Positions 35,121 through 43,313 of a stretch of DNA of 64,000 bases are shown one piece after another (position 1 is the stretch's first letter; each line of letters opens with the position of its first letter). The stretch spans positions 1-64,000 of the forward strand of contig CAZJWR010000002.1 in assembly GCA_964549765.1 (NCBI GenBank). Reading direction: 5' to 3'. Origin of the DNA: CAZJWR01 sp964549765. GTDB taxonomy: Bacteria; Zixibacteria; MSB-5A5; GN15; JAAZOE01. The notes under the pieces are model-generated. The model saw only the letters and a list, made by a program, of their open reading frames with translations, had not been told where the DNA came from and did not search any database. The translations under genes and the position numbers were made by a program.

Positions 35121-35426
35121 ATGAAGAAAGCGATCATTCTTGCCTCGACCTTTCTGGTCGTGTTCGGCCTGACGCTCGGCATCGTTCTGTCCCTGAACGA
35201 GGGCGCCAATGCCCTCAATCTGTGTGTCTGGGAATGTGCATTCAAGACCACATGGACAACCTATACCGGCCCGGAATGCCCCGGAACCTGTCCTTCGAGT
35301 ATGATCTATAAAATTACCCGAAGGTCCACCTGTGTGTCCGGCCCGCTCAACTGTCCGTATGTCAATGAAGTCATCGGTTGTTGGGACGGCGTCGATCAAT
35401 TCGGCTGCCTCTTGGGACGGCATTAA
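35121..35426 (+). CDS. Secreted 8-cysteine peptide 2
   Basis: A 101-residue precursor with a signal peptide (hydrophobic segment IILASTFLVVFGLTLGIVL, cleavage near GANA). The mature part has eight cysteines (C35, C39, C53, C57, C71, C78, C87, C96). It shares LCxxEC at identical positions and the core TCVSGPLNCP with peptide 1, while the spacing of the other cysteines differs. A near-perfect AAGGAGGTGAT ribosome binding site predicts high translation. It is the last gene of the unit, followed by a strong terminator. Function unknown. Confidence 0.8.
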   Translation: MKKAIILASTFLVVFGLTLGIVLSLNEGANALNLCVWECAFKTTWTTYTGPECPGTCPSSMIYKITRRSTCVSGPLNCPYVNEVIGCWDGVDQFGCLLGRH

Positions 35427-35439
35427 TTTTTTATCTGTC

Positions 35440-35470
35440 TCGGCCCGGACTTCGTCCGGGCCGATCATTT
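35440..35470 (+). terminator. Terminator of the thioredoxin/peptide unit
   Basis: A perfect 11-bp GC-rich stem TCGGCCCGGAC / GTCCGGGCCGA with loop TTC, followed by TCATTTT, 13 bp after the last peptide stop. Confidence 0.85.
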
Positions 35471-35564
35471 TGGGGTACTTACCCTTATAGGACGCGCCTC
35501 CAAGTTGTACCAAGATTCCCGGTGAAATTTCGGTCGGCAATCGGGATATTTTGCACCTTCCCGC

Positions 35565-35591
35565 TAAATAGCTTAACATATTTGCCGATTT
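35565..35591 (+). promoter_or_regulatory. Sigma-28 (FliA)-type promoter of motAB
   Basis: TAAA (35565-35568), exactly 15 bp, then GCCGATTT (35584-35591), close to the FliA consensus TAAA-N15-GCCGATAA. It lies 50 bp upstream of motA. Confidence 0.75.
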
Positions 35592-35641
35592 ACACTTAAG
35601 AGGTGCGTAATAACCCGTCCTCGGTACAAAAAGGGAATGCC

Positions 35642-36499
35642 ATGCTTACCATAGTCGGCTTTATCGTCGTCGCCGGAGCCGTTATCGGTGGATTCATCAT
35701 GGAGGGAGGCCAACTCATGGTCCTCTTCCAGCCCGCAGAATTTCTTATCATCGGCGGCGCGGCTCTCGGCGCACTTCTCGTGGCTACTCCCATACCCGTT
35801 CTCAAGGAACTGATCCGGCAGATCAAGTCCTCGTTCGGCGGCGGATACGGTAAAGAGGCATTTACGGGGCAGATGGTCATGCTGTATGAGATTTTCAACA
35901 TCGCCCGGCGCGAGGGCCTGGTCGGGCTCGAATCGCATATCGAGAAACCGGAAGAATCCGAAGTCATCCGGCGCTATCCGGCCTTCCTGCAAAACCATCA
36001 TGCCGTCAGTTTCATGTCCGACACCATGCGATTGATCATCACCGGGTCGGTTCAGCCCCATGAGCTCGAAGCCCTGCTCGACGTCGATCTCGAAACTCAT
36101 CATGAGGAAGTCGATACGCCCCCGACGATGCTGTCCAACATCGCCGATTCCCTCCCGGGTCTCGGTATCGTCGCGGCCGTTCTCGGCGTTGTCATCACCA
36201 TGGGCGCCATCGGCGGCCCGCCCGAGGAGATCGGGCACAAGGTCGGCGCGGCGTTGGTCGGGACGTTCCTGGGCGTGCTGCTTTGCTACGGTTTCGTCGG
36301 CCCGCTGGCCAACAACATCCGCACCAGCAACCGATCCGACACGACCTATATGCATTGTCTCAAACAATGCCTGCTGGCGTTCTGCAAGGGTTTTCCGCCG
36401 TCGATCGCCGTCGAATACGGCCGCAGATCGATTCCGACCGAGGTGCGCCCCTCGTTTATCGAGGTCGAGGATGCCTGCAAACTGACGCGCAAGGGGTAA
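35642..36499 (+). CDS. motA: Flagellar motor stator protein MotA
   Basis: A 285-residue membrane protein with four predicted transmembrane segments: two at the N-terminus (TIVGFIVVAGAVIGGFIM; FLIIGGAALGALLVA) and two in the C-terminal half (PGLGIVAAVLGVVITMGAI; ALVGTFLGVLLCYGFVGPL), separated by a large cytoplasmic loop. With MotB it forms the proton-driven stator that turns the flagellar motor. The start is at the ATG at 35642 after AAGGGA. The motB gene follows after 3 bp. No other flagellar genes are in the segment. Confidence 0.95.
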   Translation: MLTIVGFIVVAGAVIGGFIMEGGQLMVLFQPAEFLIIGGAALGALLVATPIPVLKELIRQIKSSFGGGYGKEAFTGQMVMLYEIFNIARREGLVGLESHIEKPEESEVIRRYPAFLQNHHAVSFMSDTMRLIITGSVQPHELEALLDVDLETHHEEVDTPPTMLSNIADSLPGLGIVAAVLGVVITMGAIGGPPEEIGHKVGAALVGTFLGVLLCYGFVGPLANNIRTSNRSDTTYMHCLKQCLLAFCKGFPPSIAVEYGRRSIPTEVRPSFIEVEDACKLTRKG

Positions 36500-36502
36500 T
36501 CG

Positions 36503-37354
36503 ATGGCCGACGAGCAGAAAAAAGAGCAACCGATAATCGTCGTCAAAAAGGTGGGCAAACACGGCGGTCATCACGGCGGCGCCTGGAAGGTCGCCTATGC
36601 CGATTTCGTCACCGCCATGATGGCCTTCTTTCTCGTCATGTGGCTGGTCACCCAGTCGAATGTAATCCGGCAGGCCGTCCAATCGTATTTTCTCGATCCG
36701 GTGCATCACGGCAAGAATTTCAAAGCCAGTGTCCTGAAAGGCGGCGCCGGCGCGCTCAAGGGCGGCGCTATCGGCACCGGGGCCGGTGATGAAATGACGC
36801 AGCAGGAACAGTTGAAAAAGGATATGGAGGCGCTCGGCAATCATATCAAGGAAGTGATGGATGGCATCCCCGGTCTCGATATTCTCCGCAACGCCATCGA
36901 AATCGAAATGACCCAGGAAGGCTTGCAGATCCAACTTATCGAGGGCAGCGACAACATCACATTCTTCAAATCCGGCCGCGCCATGCTCAGCACCAAGGCC
37001 GAATTGATCCTTAAGACAATCGCCATGGAACTGCGCAAAGTTCCCAATATGATCGTGATCGAGGGGCACACCGACGCCCAGGACCATTCCTTTGCCGATA
37101 ATTATTCCAATTGGGAGCTTTCGACCGACCGGGCCAACGCCGCCCGGCGGGCCATGGTCGAGGGTGGGCTCGATCCCCGGCGCGTCTACAATGTGCGCGG
37201 ATACGCCGACAAGAAGCTGCGGATTCCGGAAAATCCCTATGATCCGCGCAACCGGCGTATTACAATTCTTGTGCTTAATCGTATACCCTGTGAGGAGACG
37301 CCGCAGGATAGTTACGACACACCAATTATGATGTCTAAAAACGACGGGCAGTAG
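36503..37354 (+). CDS. motB: Flagellar motor stator protein MotB
   Basis: A 283-residue protein: a short cytoplasmic N-terminus, a single transmembrane helix containing the proton-binding aspartate (YADFVTAMMAFFLVMWLV), and a C-terminal OmpA-like peptidoglycan-binding domain (IVIEGHTDAQ, STDRANAARRAMV, NRRITILVL). It anchors the stator to the cell wall. It is the second gene of the motAB unit. Confidence 0.95.
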   Translation: MADEQKKEQPIIVVKKVGKHGGHHGGAWKVAYADFVTAMMAFFLVMWLVTQSNVIRQAVQSYFLDPVHHGKNFKASVLKGGAGALKGGAIGTGAGDEMTQQEQLKKDMEALGNHIKEVMDGIPGLDILRNAIEIEMTQEGLQIQLIEGSDNITFFKSGRAMLSTKAELILKTIAMELRKVPNMIVIEGHTDAQDHSFADNYSNWELSTDRANAARRAMVEGGLDPRRVYNVRGYADKKLRIPENPYDPRNRRITILVLNRIPCEETPQDSYDTPIMMSKNDGQ

Positions 37355-37492
37355 CGCCCGGTTCGCGATCGCTGGAAATCCGAAATTTCCGTATAACCAA
37401 CAGGCATTCATCGCGTTATAGCGAAATGGGTTCGTTTTGTCATTTTTACTGTTTTCGACATCCTTTTCTTGTGTAGCAACAAGTTACAACAG

Positions 37493-37517
37493 GGGAAAAA
37501 ATCGGAGATTTTTTCCC
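37493..37517. terminator. Bidirectional terminator between motB and dch
   Basis: A perfect 11-bp stem GGGAAAAAATC / GATTTTTTCCC with loop GGA, with six A and six T built into the arms. Confidence 0.6.
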
Positions 37518-37589
37518 TACTCTGCAGGTCTCCCTATATAATGGCCCGGAGCGACAAATTGCATCGATTCGGCATGAATTTTTAAGGAG

Positions 37590-37645
37590 TATGAGCGGGA
37601 ACCCACCCTCGACCGCCTGCGGCGGTCTTCGGATGGGGCACCAGT
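37590..37645. repeat. Probable dispersed hairpin repeat
   Basis: An inner hairpin GACCGCC-TGC-GGCGGTC lies inside imperfect outer arms (CCCACCC and GGATGGG). The style resembles intergenic repeats of metagenome-derived genomes, but only one copy is in this segment. The rest of 37355-37684 has no gene. Confidence 0.4.
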
Positions 37646-37684
37646 CCATTGAAAGCTATTCGGCAGATATCGGAGACATCCGCT

Positions 37685-38461
37685 CTAGTTGTTCTTCCAC
37701 TCCGGCTTGCGCTTTTCCAGAAACGACTGGATGCCCTCGTTGGCGTCGTGCGTGGCCATGAGTTCATCAATATACAATCGCCTCTGTTTTTGGAGACCAT
37801 CCCTGAGCGTGCGGTTGAACTCTAACCGGGCGGCCCGCACGGCATATTTCAACGACGATGCGCTCTTGGGCAGGATGGCCTTTTCCGCCCAGGCGTCGAC
37901 TCCCGCCAGCATCGATTGGTTATCTTCGAAGACGGCATTGACGAGGCCCATCGCGAGGGCATCGTCGGCCGAGATGATTTTCCCAGTAAGCAGCAGATCG
38001 TCGGCGCGCGCCTGGCCGATTTTCATCGGCAATATCAACGACGCCGGCGGCGCGAACACGCCGAGCTGGATTTCGGGCTGGCCCAGTTTGGCTGTTTTGT
38101 CGGCGAAAAGGAAATTGCACATCAGGGCCAATTCCATGCCGCCGCCGAGGCATTGCCCGGATACCAGAGCCGCCGTCGGTATGGCCAGATCGGCCAGCGT
38201 ATGAAACAGCTTGTGGAACTGCTTCAACATGGCCGGGGCTTTTTCTTTCGTATGCTCGGGAACGCTGGCGCCGAAGCAGAAATGATCGCCCGCCCCGGTG
38301 AATTGCAGCAGTTTGACGTCATCCTGATCGGACAAAACATCCAGAAATTCCTGGATGTTGTCCATCATTTCGGCGTCGAGGACATTCGCCTTTGGCGCAT
38401 TCAACGTTACCCGGACGATTTGGCCGTCGTGAAACGGTTCCACTATGATTTTTTGCGCCAT
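37685..38461 (-). CDS. dch: Cyclohexa-1,5-diene-1-carbonyl-CoA hydratase
   Basis: A 258-residue crotonase-fold enzyme. The oxyanion-hole segments are FTGAGDHFCFGASV and VSGQCLGGGMELAL, with QPEIQLGVFAPPASLILP following. In the benzoyl-CoA pathway, Dch adds water to the dienoyl-CoA made by benzoyl-CoA reductase. The assignment rests on the position directly after oah and had (4-bp gap) as much as on sequence, since crotonases are hard to tell apart. The start at 38461 has GAGGTGA upstream. Last gene of the pathway block. Confidence 0.85.
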   Translation of the reverse strand: MAQKIIVEPFHDGQIVRVTLNAPKANVLDAEMMDNIQEFLDVLSDQDDVKLLQFTGAGDHFCFGASVPEHTKEKAPAMLKQFHKLFHTLADLAIPTAALVSGQCLGGGMELALMCNFLFADKTAKLGQPEIQLGVFAPPASLILPMKIGQARADDLLLTGKIISADDALAMGLVNAVFEDNQSMLAGVDAWAEKAILPKSASSLKYAVRAARLEFNRTLRDGLQKQRRLYIDELMATHDANEGIQSFLEKRKPEWKNN

Positions 38462-38465
38462 GATG

Positions 38466-39551
38466 TCACCTCGGTAGTATGGCGTCGAGAAGTTCATCAT
38501 CCCAGGGATGACCCTCGGCCAGCATGAGACGGAGCTTGATGAAATCGACTTCCCGATTTCCCTTGGGGCCTTCGTTGAATGCCCGGAAACCGGCTTTGGC
38601 CTCGGTCATCATATTCAGACCCAGCCAGTCGCGGTTGGACTGCTGGTTTCTGTCCCAATGCTCCAGTTTTTTCTTCCGCACGCTATTCAGGGTTTTGTTC
38701 ACACAGTCGGGCATCAAGTACAGGAATTTGGTCGTCAGAGCGTTGACGGCATTGTCCAGCGGCGTCATGTCGATTTCACCGGTTGCCATCATCTCTTTGC
38801 CCTTCTTATATTCATCACCCGGTTTTCTTCTGCCGTAGACCGTATCACCGGATTCATCCAGCCAGCGGTCGGTGACCACCAGCGGATTACGGATGAATTT
38901 GCCGTCGACTTTCAGAACCGGGATGGCCTCGGTTATGAGTCCGTACGCTTTGGCCTCATACGCCGACCACATATCGCAGAGGGTGCAGCTTTGAAAGGCG
39001 CGTTCGATTCCGACAAACAGGTGCAGAAAGTCGGTGCTGCCGCCGTCGGGGGCGCTGCCGTGCCTGGGCCCCGCCTGGCCGAAAACTGCCAGGTCGCTGG
39101 CGACGGCCAGGTCGCAGGCCATGCCGATTTCCTGCCCGCCGGCGATCCGCATCCCGTTGACGCGGCAGATGACCGGCTTGTCGCACATGAGGATCGACGT
39201 GATCATATCGTTGAACAGCCGCATATATTGTTTGTATTCCAGGGGCCGCCCGGAATAATATTCGGCATACTCCTTGGTGTTGCCGCCGGTGCAGAAGGCT
39301 TTATCGCCTACGGCGGTGAAGACGACGGCCACGACGGAGCGGTCGTTGGAGGCTTTGCGAAAAGCCAGGATCACTTCCTTGACGGCGTTGGTCGTGTAGG
39401 AGTTATACTGCTTGGGATTGTTAAGAAAAATCCAGGCGTTGTGCAGGCCCTTCACGGGATTGCCGCCGGCATCGAGGCAGGGGCGCAGTTCGTAGATGAT
39501 TTCCTTGAAATCGATATCGACCAGATCGTGGCTGACTAAATGGTGACTCAT
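38466..39551 (-). CDS. oah: 6-Oxocyclohex-1-ene-1-carbonyl-CoA hydrolase
   Basis: A 361-residue crotonase-superfamily ring-opening hydrolase (Oah/BamA). It carries the segment PKQYNSYTTNAVKEVILAF used as a marker for anaerobic aromatic degraders, AFCTGGNTKEYAEYY, RIAGGQEIGMACDLAVASD and FGQAGPRHGSAPDGGST. It hydrolyses 6-oxocyclohexene-carbonyl-CoA to 3-hydroxypimeloyl-CoA. The length and motifs fit the family well. The start at 39551 follows GAGGAG. It sits between had and dch, the same functional trio as bzdXYW in Azoarcus. Confidence 0.95.
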   Translation of the reverse strand: MSHHLVSHDLVDIDFKEIIYELRPCLDAGGNPVKGLHNAWIFLNNPKQYNSYTTNAVKEVILAFRKASNDRSVVAVVFTAVGDKAFCTGGNTKEYAEYYSGRPLEYKQYMRLFNDMITSILMCDKPVICRVNGMRIAGGQEIGMACDLAVASDLAVFGQAGPRHGSAPDGGSTDFLHLFVGIERAFQSCTLCDMWSAYEAKAYGLITEAIPVLKVDGKFIRNPLVVTDRWLDESGDTVYGRRKPGDEYKKGKEMMATGEIDMTPLDNAVNALTTKFLYLMPDCVNKTLNSVRKKKLEHWDRNQQSNRDWLGLNMMTEAKAGFRAFNEGPKGNREVDFIKLRLMLAEGHPWDDELLDAILPR

Positions 39552-39617
39552 AACATCACACTCCTCTATTATCATAGTTTCGCTATTGCCTTTGCACGCG
39601 GGTTTATCAACTTGTAC

Positions 39618-40682
39618 TCAATTGCCCGCCGCATCCGGGACCAGGACCGAACGTTTAAGCAGTTTGTGTTCCAGCGTCTGCTGGAAAATGTCGTTTATCT
39701 TGGACAAGGCGAACGTCTCCGTAAACGGTTTGAGTTGCAATGTACCCTTGGCGACAAGATCAATGACATCGGGATACAGTTCCGGCTTGCATCCCCAGGT
39801 GCCGATCAGTTGGGCGTCGAAGGCCATCAGGTTGCTCAGGCGGACTTCCAGTTTATCGAGGGTGAAACCGACGATGGAAAGGACTCCGGCGATTCCCAAC
39901 AGCCCGAAGGCCAGTTCTTGGCCCGGTTTGGTGCCCGAGGTCTCGAATATTTTCCATCCGAAGGGCGATGCGCCCATCTCCTTGCAGGCCGATTTGACCT
40001 GCTTTTTCAATTCTTTGAAGTCGAGGCCTTTGGGGTTTATGGTCGAGGTTATGCCGATGGCGGCGAGTTGATCGAGCTTTTGCGGATCGATATCGATGGC
40101 GAGGACTTTCGCGCCGAGGATGTTGGCCAATTGCGCGGCATAGATACCGATTCCGCCGACGCCGATGACGATGGCGAAATCGCCTGCTTTCAGTCCGCTC
40201 TTGACGATGACCTGATAGGGTGTCGAGACGGCATCGGCGATCACCGATAGCTCCGCCAGCGAATGAGAGGCCATGGCGGCGTCGGGCACCGGCACGGCGT
40301 ATCGGGCCGGGACGGCGATATGGCTGGCGAATCCGCCGTGAAAATCATTGCCGGGCATTTTCTGATTTTGACAGATATTGCTGCGGTCGTTCTTGCACAA
40401 TTCGCATTCGCCGCAGGGCAGCACGGCCGGGATAATAACCGGTTTGCCTTTGAGCGCCGCCGGACCTTCGACAACCGTGCCGCTGATTTCGTGTCCCAGG
40501 ACAAGCGGCAGTTCATGGCGGGTCGGGACGCCGTAATGCCAGAAGCTGAGATCGGTATGGCAGACCCCGCAGCCGGCGATTTTTACCAGCGCCTCGTCCT
40601 CGCCGACCTTCGGCCACGGGAGCGTAACCTGTTCGAAGGGCTTATCCTTGGCGGTCATTTGATATGCCAGTATGCTTTCCAT
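39618..40682 (-). CDS. had: 6-Hydroxycyclohex-1-ene-1-carbonyl-CoA dehydrogenase
   Basis: A 354-residue zinc-dependent medium-chain dehydrogenase. The catalytic zinc ligands are in GCGVCHTD and LGHE; the structural zinc site is CGECELCKNDRSNIC. The Rossmann motif is GVGGIGIYAAQLA. It oxidises 6-hydroxycyclohexenyl-CoA to the 6-oxo compound that Oah opens. The start at 40682 is preceded by AAGGAGG. The adjacent oah and dch genes make the assignment firm. Confidence 0.9.
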   Translation of the reverse strand: MESILAYQMTAKDKPFEQVTLPWPKVGEDEALVKIAGCGVCHTDLSFWHYGVPTRHELPLVLGHEISGTVVEGPAALKGKPVIIPAVLPCGECELCKNDRSNICQNQKMPGNDFHGGFASHIAVPARYAVPVPDAAMASHSLAELSVIADAVSTPYQVIVKSGLKAGDFAIVIGVGGIGIYAAQLANILGAKVLAIDIDPQKLDQLAAIGITSTINPKGLDFKELKKQVKSACKEMGASPFGWKIFETSGTKPGQELAFGLLGIAGVLSIVGFTLDKLEVRLSNLMAFDAQLIGTWGCKPELYPDVIDLVAKGTLQLKPFTETFALSKINDIFQQTLEHKLLKRSVLVPDAAGN

Positions 40683-40793
40683 AGTACCTCCTTGCAGGAT
40701 TTATATATGTTAATCTCTTTTTGTCGTTCCCCGTTTCGCCGACCGGGCGGGACATCGGTCCTGTCGACGTTGCCCGAAGCGCCGCGCCGGCGA

Positions 40794-41744
40794 TTATTCC
40801 ACCGTGTATTCGAGCAGATGAACCAGCGCCGTGACGCATTGGTTCAGCGGCGTCGGTTTGCAATGCTTGCGGCCGTACTCGACGATCTTGCCGTTGAGCT
40901 GATCGATTTCGGTGCGGTTGCCGTTTTCGAGGTCGATCAGCATCGAGGGCCGGTGATGCCCGGCGTTTTTCAAGTAACGGATGCAGAATCGCCGGAATTT
41001 TCGGCCCAGTTCGATCCCTTCCATTTCCGCCACGCGCACCGATTCGTCGATAATTGCCTCGACCAACTCCAGCGTGAAGGGGAAATCCATGACGTCCTTC
41101 ATGGTTTTGCGGGAGATGGCACAGACGGCGCTGAGAGCGGCGTTGAGGATGGCCTTCTCCCAGATGTAATCCTGAATATCCTCGGGAATTTCCGTATCCA
41201 TATCCACGGAATTCAGGAGTGCGACGATTTTATCGACGATTTGCCGGCCATTGGGCGACAGGCAAGCGATATAGTTCGGCGGATTGAAAAAACTCACATG
41301 GACGGTATTGGCGTCGCTCATGCTTCCGGCATAATTGACGACCATTCGCAGCGTCTTGTCGTCGCCGAATTCCCGGGCGACGATCACTTCGTTGTCGATG
41401 CCGTTCTGGGCGCACATGACATACATCTTGTCCGATGCGAAATCCGCCAGTTGGCCGACAACTTTTTTGAGGCTGGGTGTTTTTACGGCGACGACGGCCA
41501 GATCGAGGTCGAACGAGGCCAACTCCTGGATGGAATAGCATACGTCCGACACCGGAACCGTTTTTTCGATGACATTTTTCAGGCGCAGCCCGGATTTTTT
41601 TATCTTGTCCATCTTGGTCGTGATAATGTCGCACGGAATAACATAGGCGCCCGCCTCGGCGAGATGGGCCGCCAGGATGGACCCCACCGGCCCCATGCCG
41701 ATGACACCGACGCGCATTTGATCGTTGTTGTTATTATTCGCCAT
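40794..41744 (-). CDS. Ketopantoate-reductase-like dehydrogenase
   Basis: A 316-residue protein of the ApbA/PanE family: the NAD(P) motif GVIGMGPVGSILAAHL, the LAVVAVKTPSL strand, QNGIDNEVIVAREFG and the C-terminal helical domain with the lysine region EKAILNAALSA and the ENGNRTEIDQLNG signature. It could make pantoate for CoA, a cofactor in heavy use here, or reduce a pathway keto acid. It lies between the symporter and had on the same strand. Confidence 0.8.
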   Translation of the reverse strand: MANNNNNDQMRVGVIGMGPVGSILAAHLAEAGAYVIPCDIITTKMDKIKKSGLRLKNVIEKTVPVSDVCYSIQELASFDLDLAVVAVKTPSLKKVVGQLADFASDKMYVMCAQNGIDNEVIVAREFGDDKTLRMVVNYAGSMSDANTVHVSFFNPPNYIACLSPNGRQIVDKIVALLNSVDMDTEIPEDIQDYIWEKAILNAALSAVCAISRKTMKDVMDFPFTLELVEAIIDESVRVAEMEGIELGRKFRRFCIRYLKNAGHHRPSMLIDLENGNRTEIDQLNGKIVEYGRKHCKPTPLNQCVTALVHLLEYTVE

Positions 41745-41790
41745 AATCGTCTCCCTATATTCAGACGTCCCAATATAAGAAATCCCAAGG

Positions 41791-43203
41791 TTAAGTGGGT
41801 GCCACTATTTTTCTTTTATCCACGACAAACACGACAAAGAATGTGACCAGGCTGACGATCCAGCAGAAAAATATCGGGTGAGGAAGCCCGATCAATCGAA
41901 AGGCCGCGCCGATCCCCGGGAATATGAGCCAGGCGACAAGCGCGGCCATGGCCATGAGCAATGTCCATGTCGCATGCGCCCGGCGGCATACCGAGGGCCA
42001 GAAGATGGTCATCAGGGTGATCAAGGTATAGGCGGTGGTCAGGGTCAGGCCGATCAAAAGCGTTTGCAGAATGCCCGACACCGATACCGCCAGGATATAG
42101 GTGAAAACGCTCAGCACCAAAACGGCGAGGCGCGAAATAACCCGTTCCCGTTTCTCGGACAAATCTGGAGCGATGAACCGTTTTACGATATCGCCGACGA
42201 CCAACGTGGCGCTGCCGATCAGCAGGGCCGAGGCGGTGGAAACGTCGGCCGCCCAGAGGCCGGCCAATATCATTCCGGCCACGACCGGACTCAGGCTCAG
42301 CACCGTGCGGGGGAGGGCCTCGGTGGGGATGATTCCCGGATGCATAACGGCGGCGGCCACGCCGATAACGGCGCTGATGAAACCGACCGGCAGGATGATC
42401 AAACCTCCGAGAAGGAAACCCCATCGGGCGGCTCGGGCGTTTTTGGCGGCGAAACTAATCTGCACCACCGATTGCACCGAAAATACCATCGTACACATCA
42501 CCACAAACCAGGCGACTATCAATCCCCACCCGATGGCGCCGAGATCGAAGCCCGGATGCTGAGGGGGAAGTTGCGAAACGATCCGGCCGAATCCACCGAT
42601 TTTTCCCACCGCCATGAAGGCGCCCAGAAGAACTCCCACATAGATGAAGATGACATTGAAGATATTGGTCAGGCCGGCTGCCCAGAAACCTCCGATTAGC
42701 GTGATGCCCACGAATACGACGGCGGTGACCAGCATCCCCGTGTGAAAGCTGAACACGCCGGGCAAAAGAGATGACAGGATGGCGCCGCCCGCGACATACT
42801 GCAACGATGTGATGACAAGCTGCAATATGATTTGCCCGATGGCGCCTATAACCCGTCCGGAGACGCTGTAATGCTTTTCGAAAAGTTCCGGCAGGGTGCT
42901 GATCTCCAGTTTTCGATAACGATGCGCCGCGAACAGTCCGACCAGTAATGCGCCTGCCGCCCAGGCGGCATTGTACCATCCGGCGGATATGCCCGATTTG
43001 TAGGCCCGTTCGGCCACCCCGATAGTCGACGCGCCGCCGACGGCCAACCCGGCCAGAAGTGGGGCGATAACCCAGAAGGGAAGGCTGCGTCCCGCGAGCA
43101 GATAGGCGATCATGCCGCCGCGACTGAGACGTCGGGTCATCCAGGTCACGATATAGAGCAGGATGACGTACAGGCAGACGATACTCAGCGGAATCCAGTT
43201 CAT
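41791..43203 (-). CDS. Sodium:solute symporter (SSS family)
   Basis: A 470-residue membrane protein with about 12-13 transmembrane segments. Features are an N-terminal helix (SIVCLYVILLYIVTW), AGLAVGGASTIGVAERAYKSG typical of the first repeat, and GLWAADVSTASALLIGSATLVVGDI, typical of the sodium-site helix. The start at 43203 follows AGGGGAC. Placed inside the aromatic block, it is a candidate importer of benzoate or a related acid, but SSS substrates cannot be read from sequence. Confidence 0.85.
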   Translation of the reverse strand: MNWIPLSIVCLYVILLYIVTWMTRRLSRGGMIAYLLAGRSLPFWVIAPLLAGLAVGGASTIGVAERAYKSGISAGWYNAAWAAGALLVGLFAAHRYRKLEISTLPELFEKHYSVSGRVIGAIGQIILQLVITSLQYVAGGAILSSLLPGVFSFHTGMLVTAVVFVGITLIGGFWAAGLTNIFNVIFIYVGVLLGAFMAVGKIGGFGRIVSQLPPQHPGFDLGAIGWGLIVAWFVVMCTMVFSVQSVVQISFAAKNARAARWGFLLGGLIILPVGFISAVIGVAAAVMHPGIIPTEALPRTVLSLSPVVAGMILAGLWAADVSTASALLIGSATLVVGDIVKRFIAPDLSEKRERVISRLAVLVLSVFTYILAVSVSGILQTLLIGLTLTTAYTLITLMTIFWPSVCRRAHATWTLLMAMAALVAWLIFPGIGAAFRLIGLPHPIFFCWIVSLVTFFVVFVVDKRKIVAPT

Positions 43204-43313
43204 AGCCGTCCCCTGAGGGAATGTTTGAAAATGCATTGGGTCGGGTTTCCCGTTACGTTTCGCGTCACGAGGACCCCGACCTTCTTACCTGTTGCGTATT
43301 AACCTTGTTCAAT

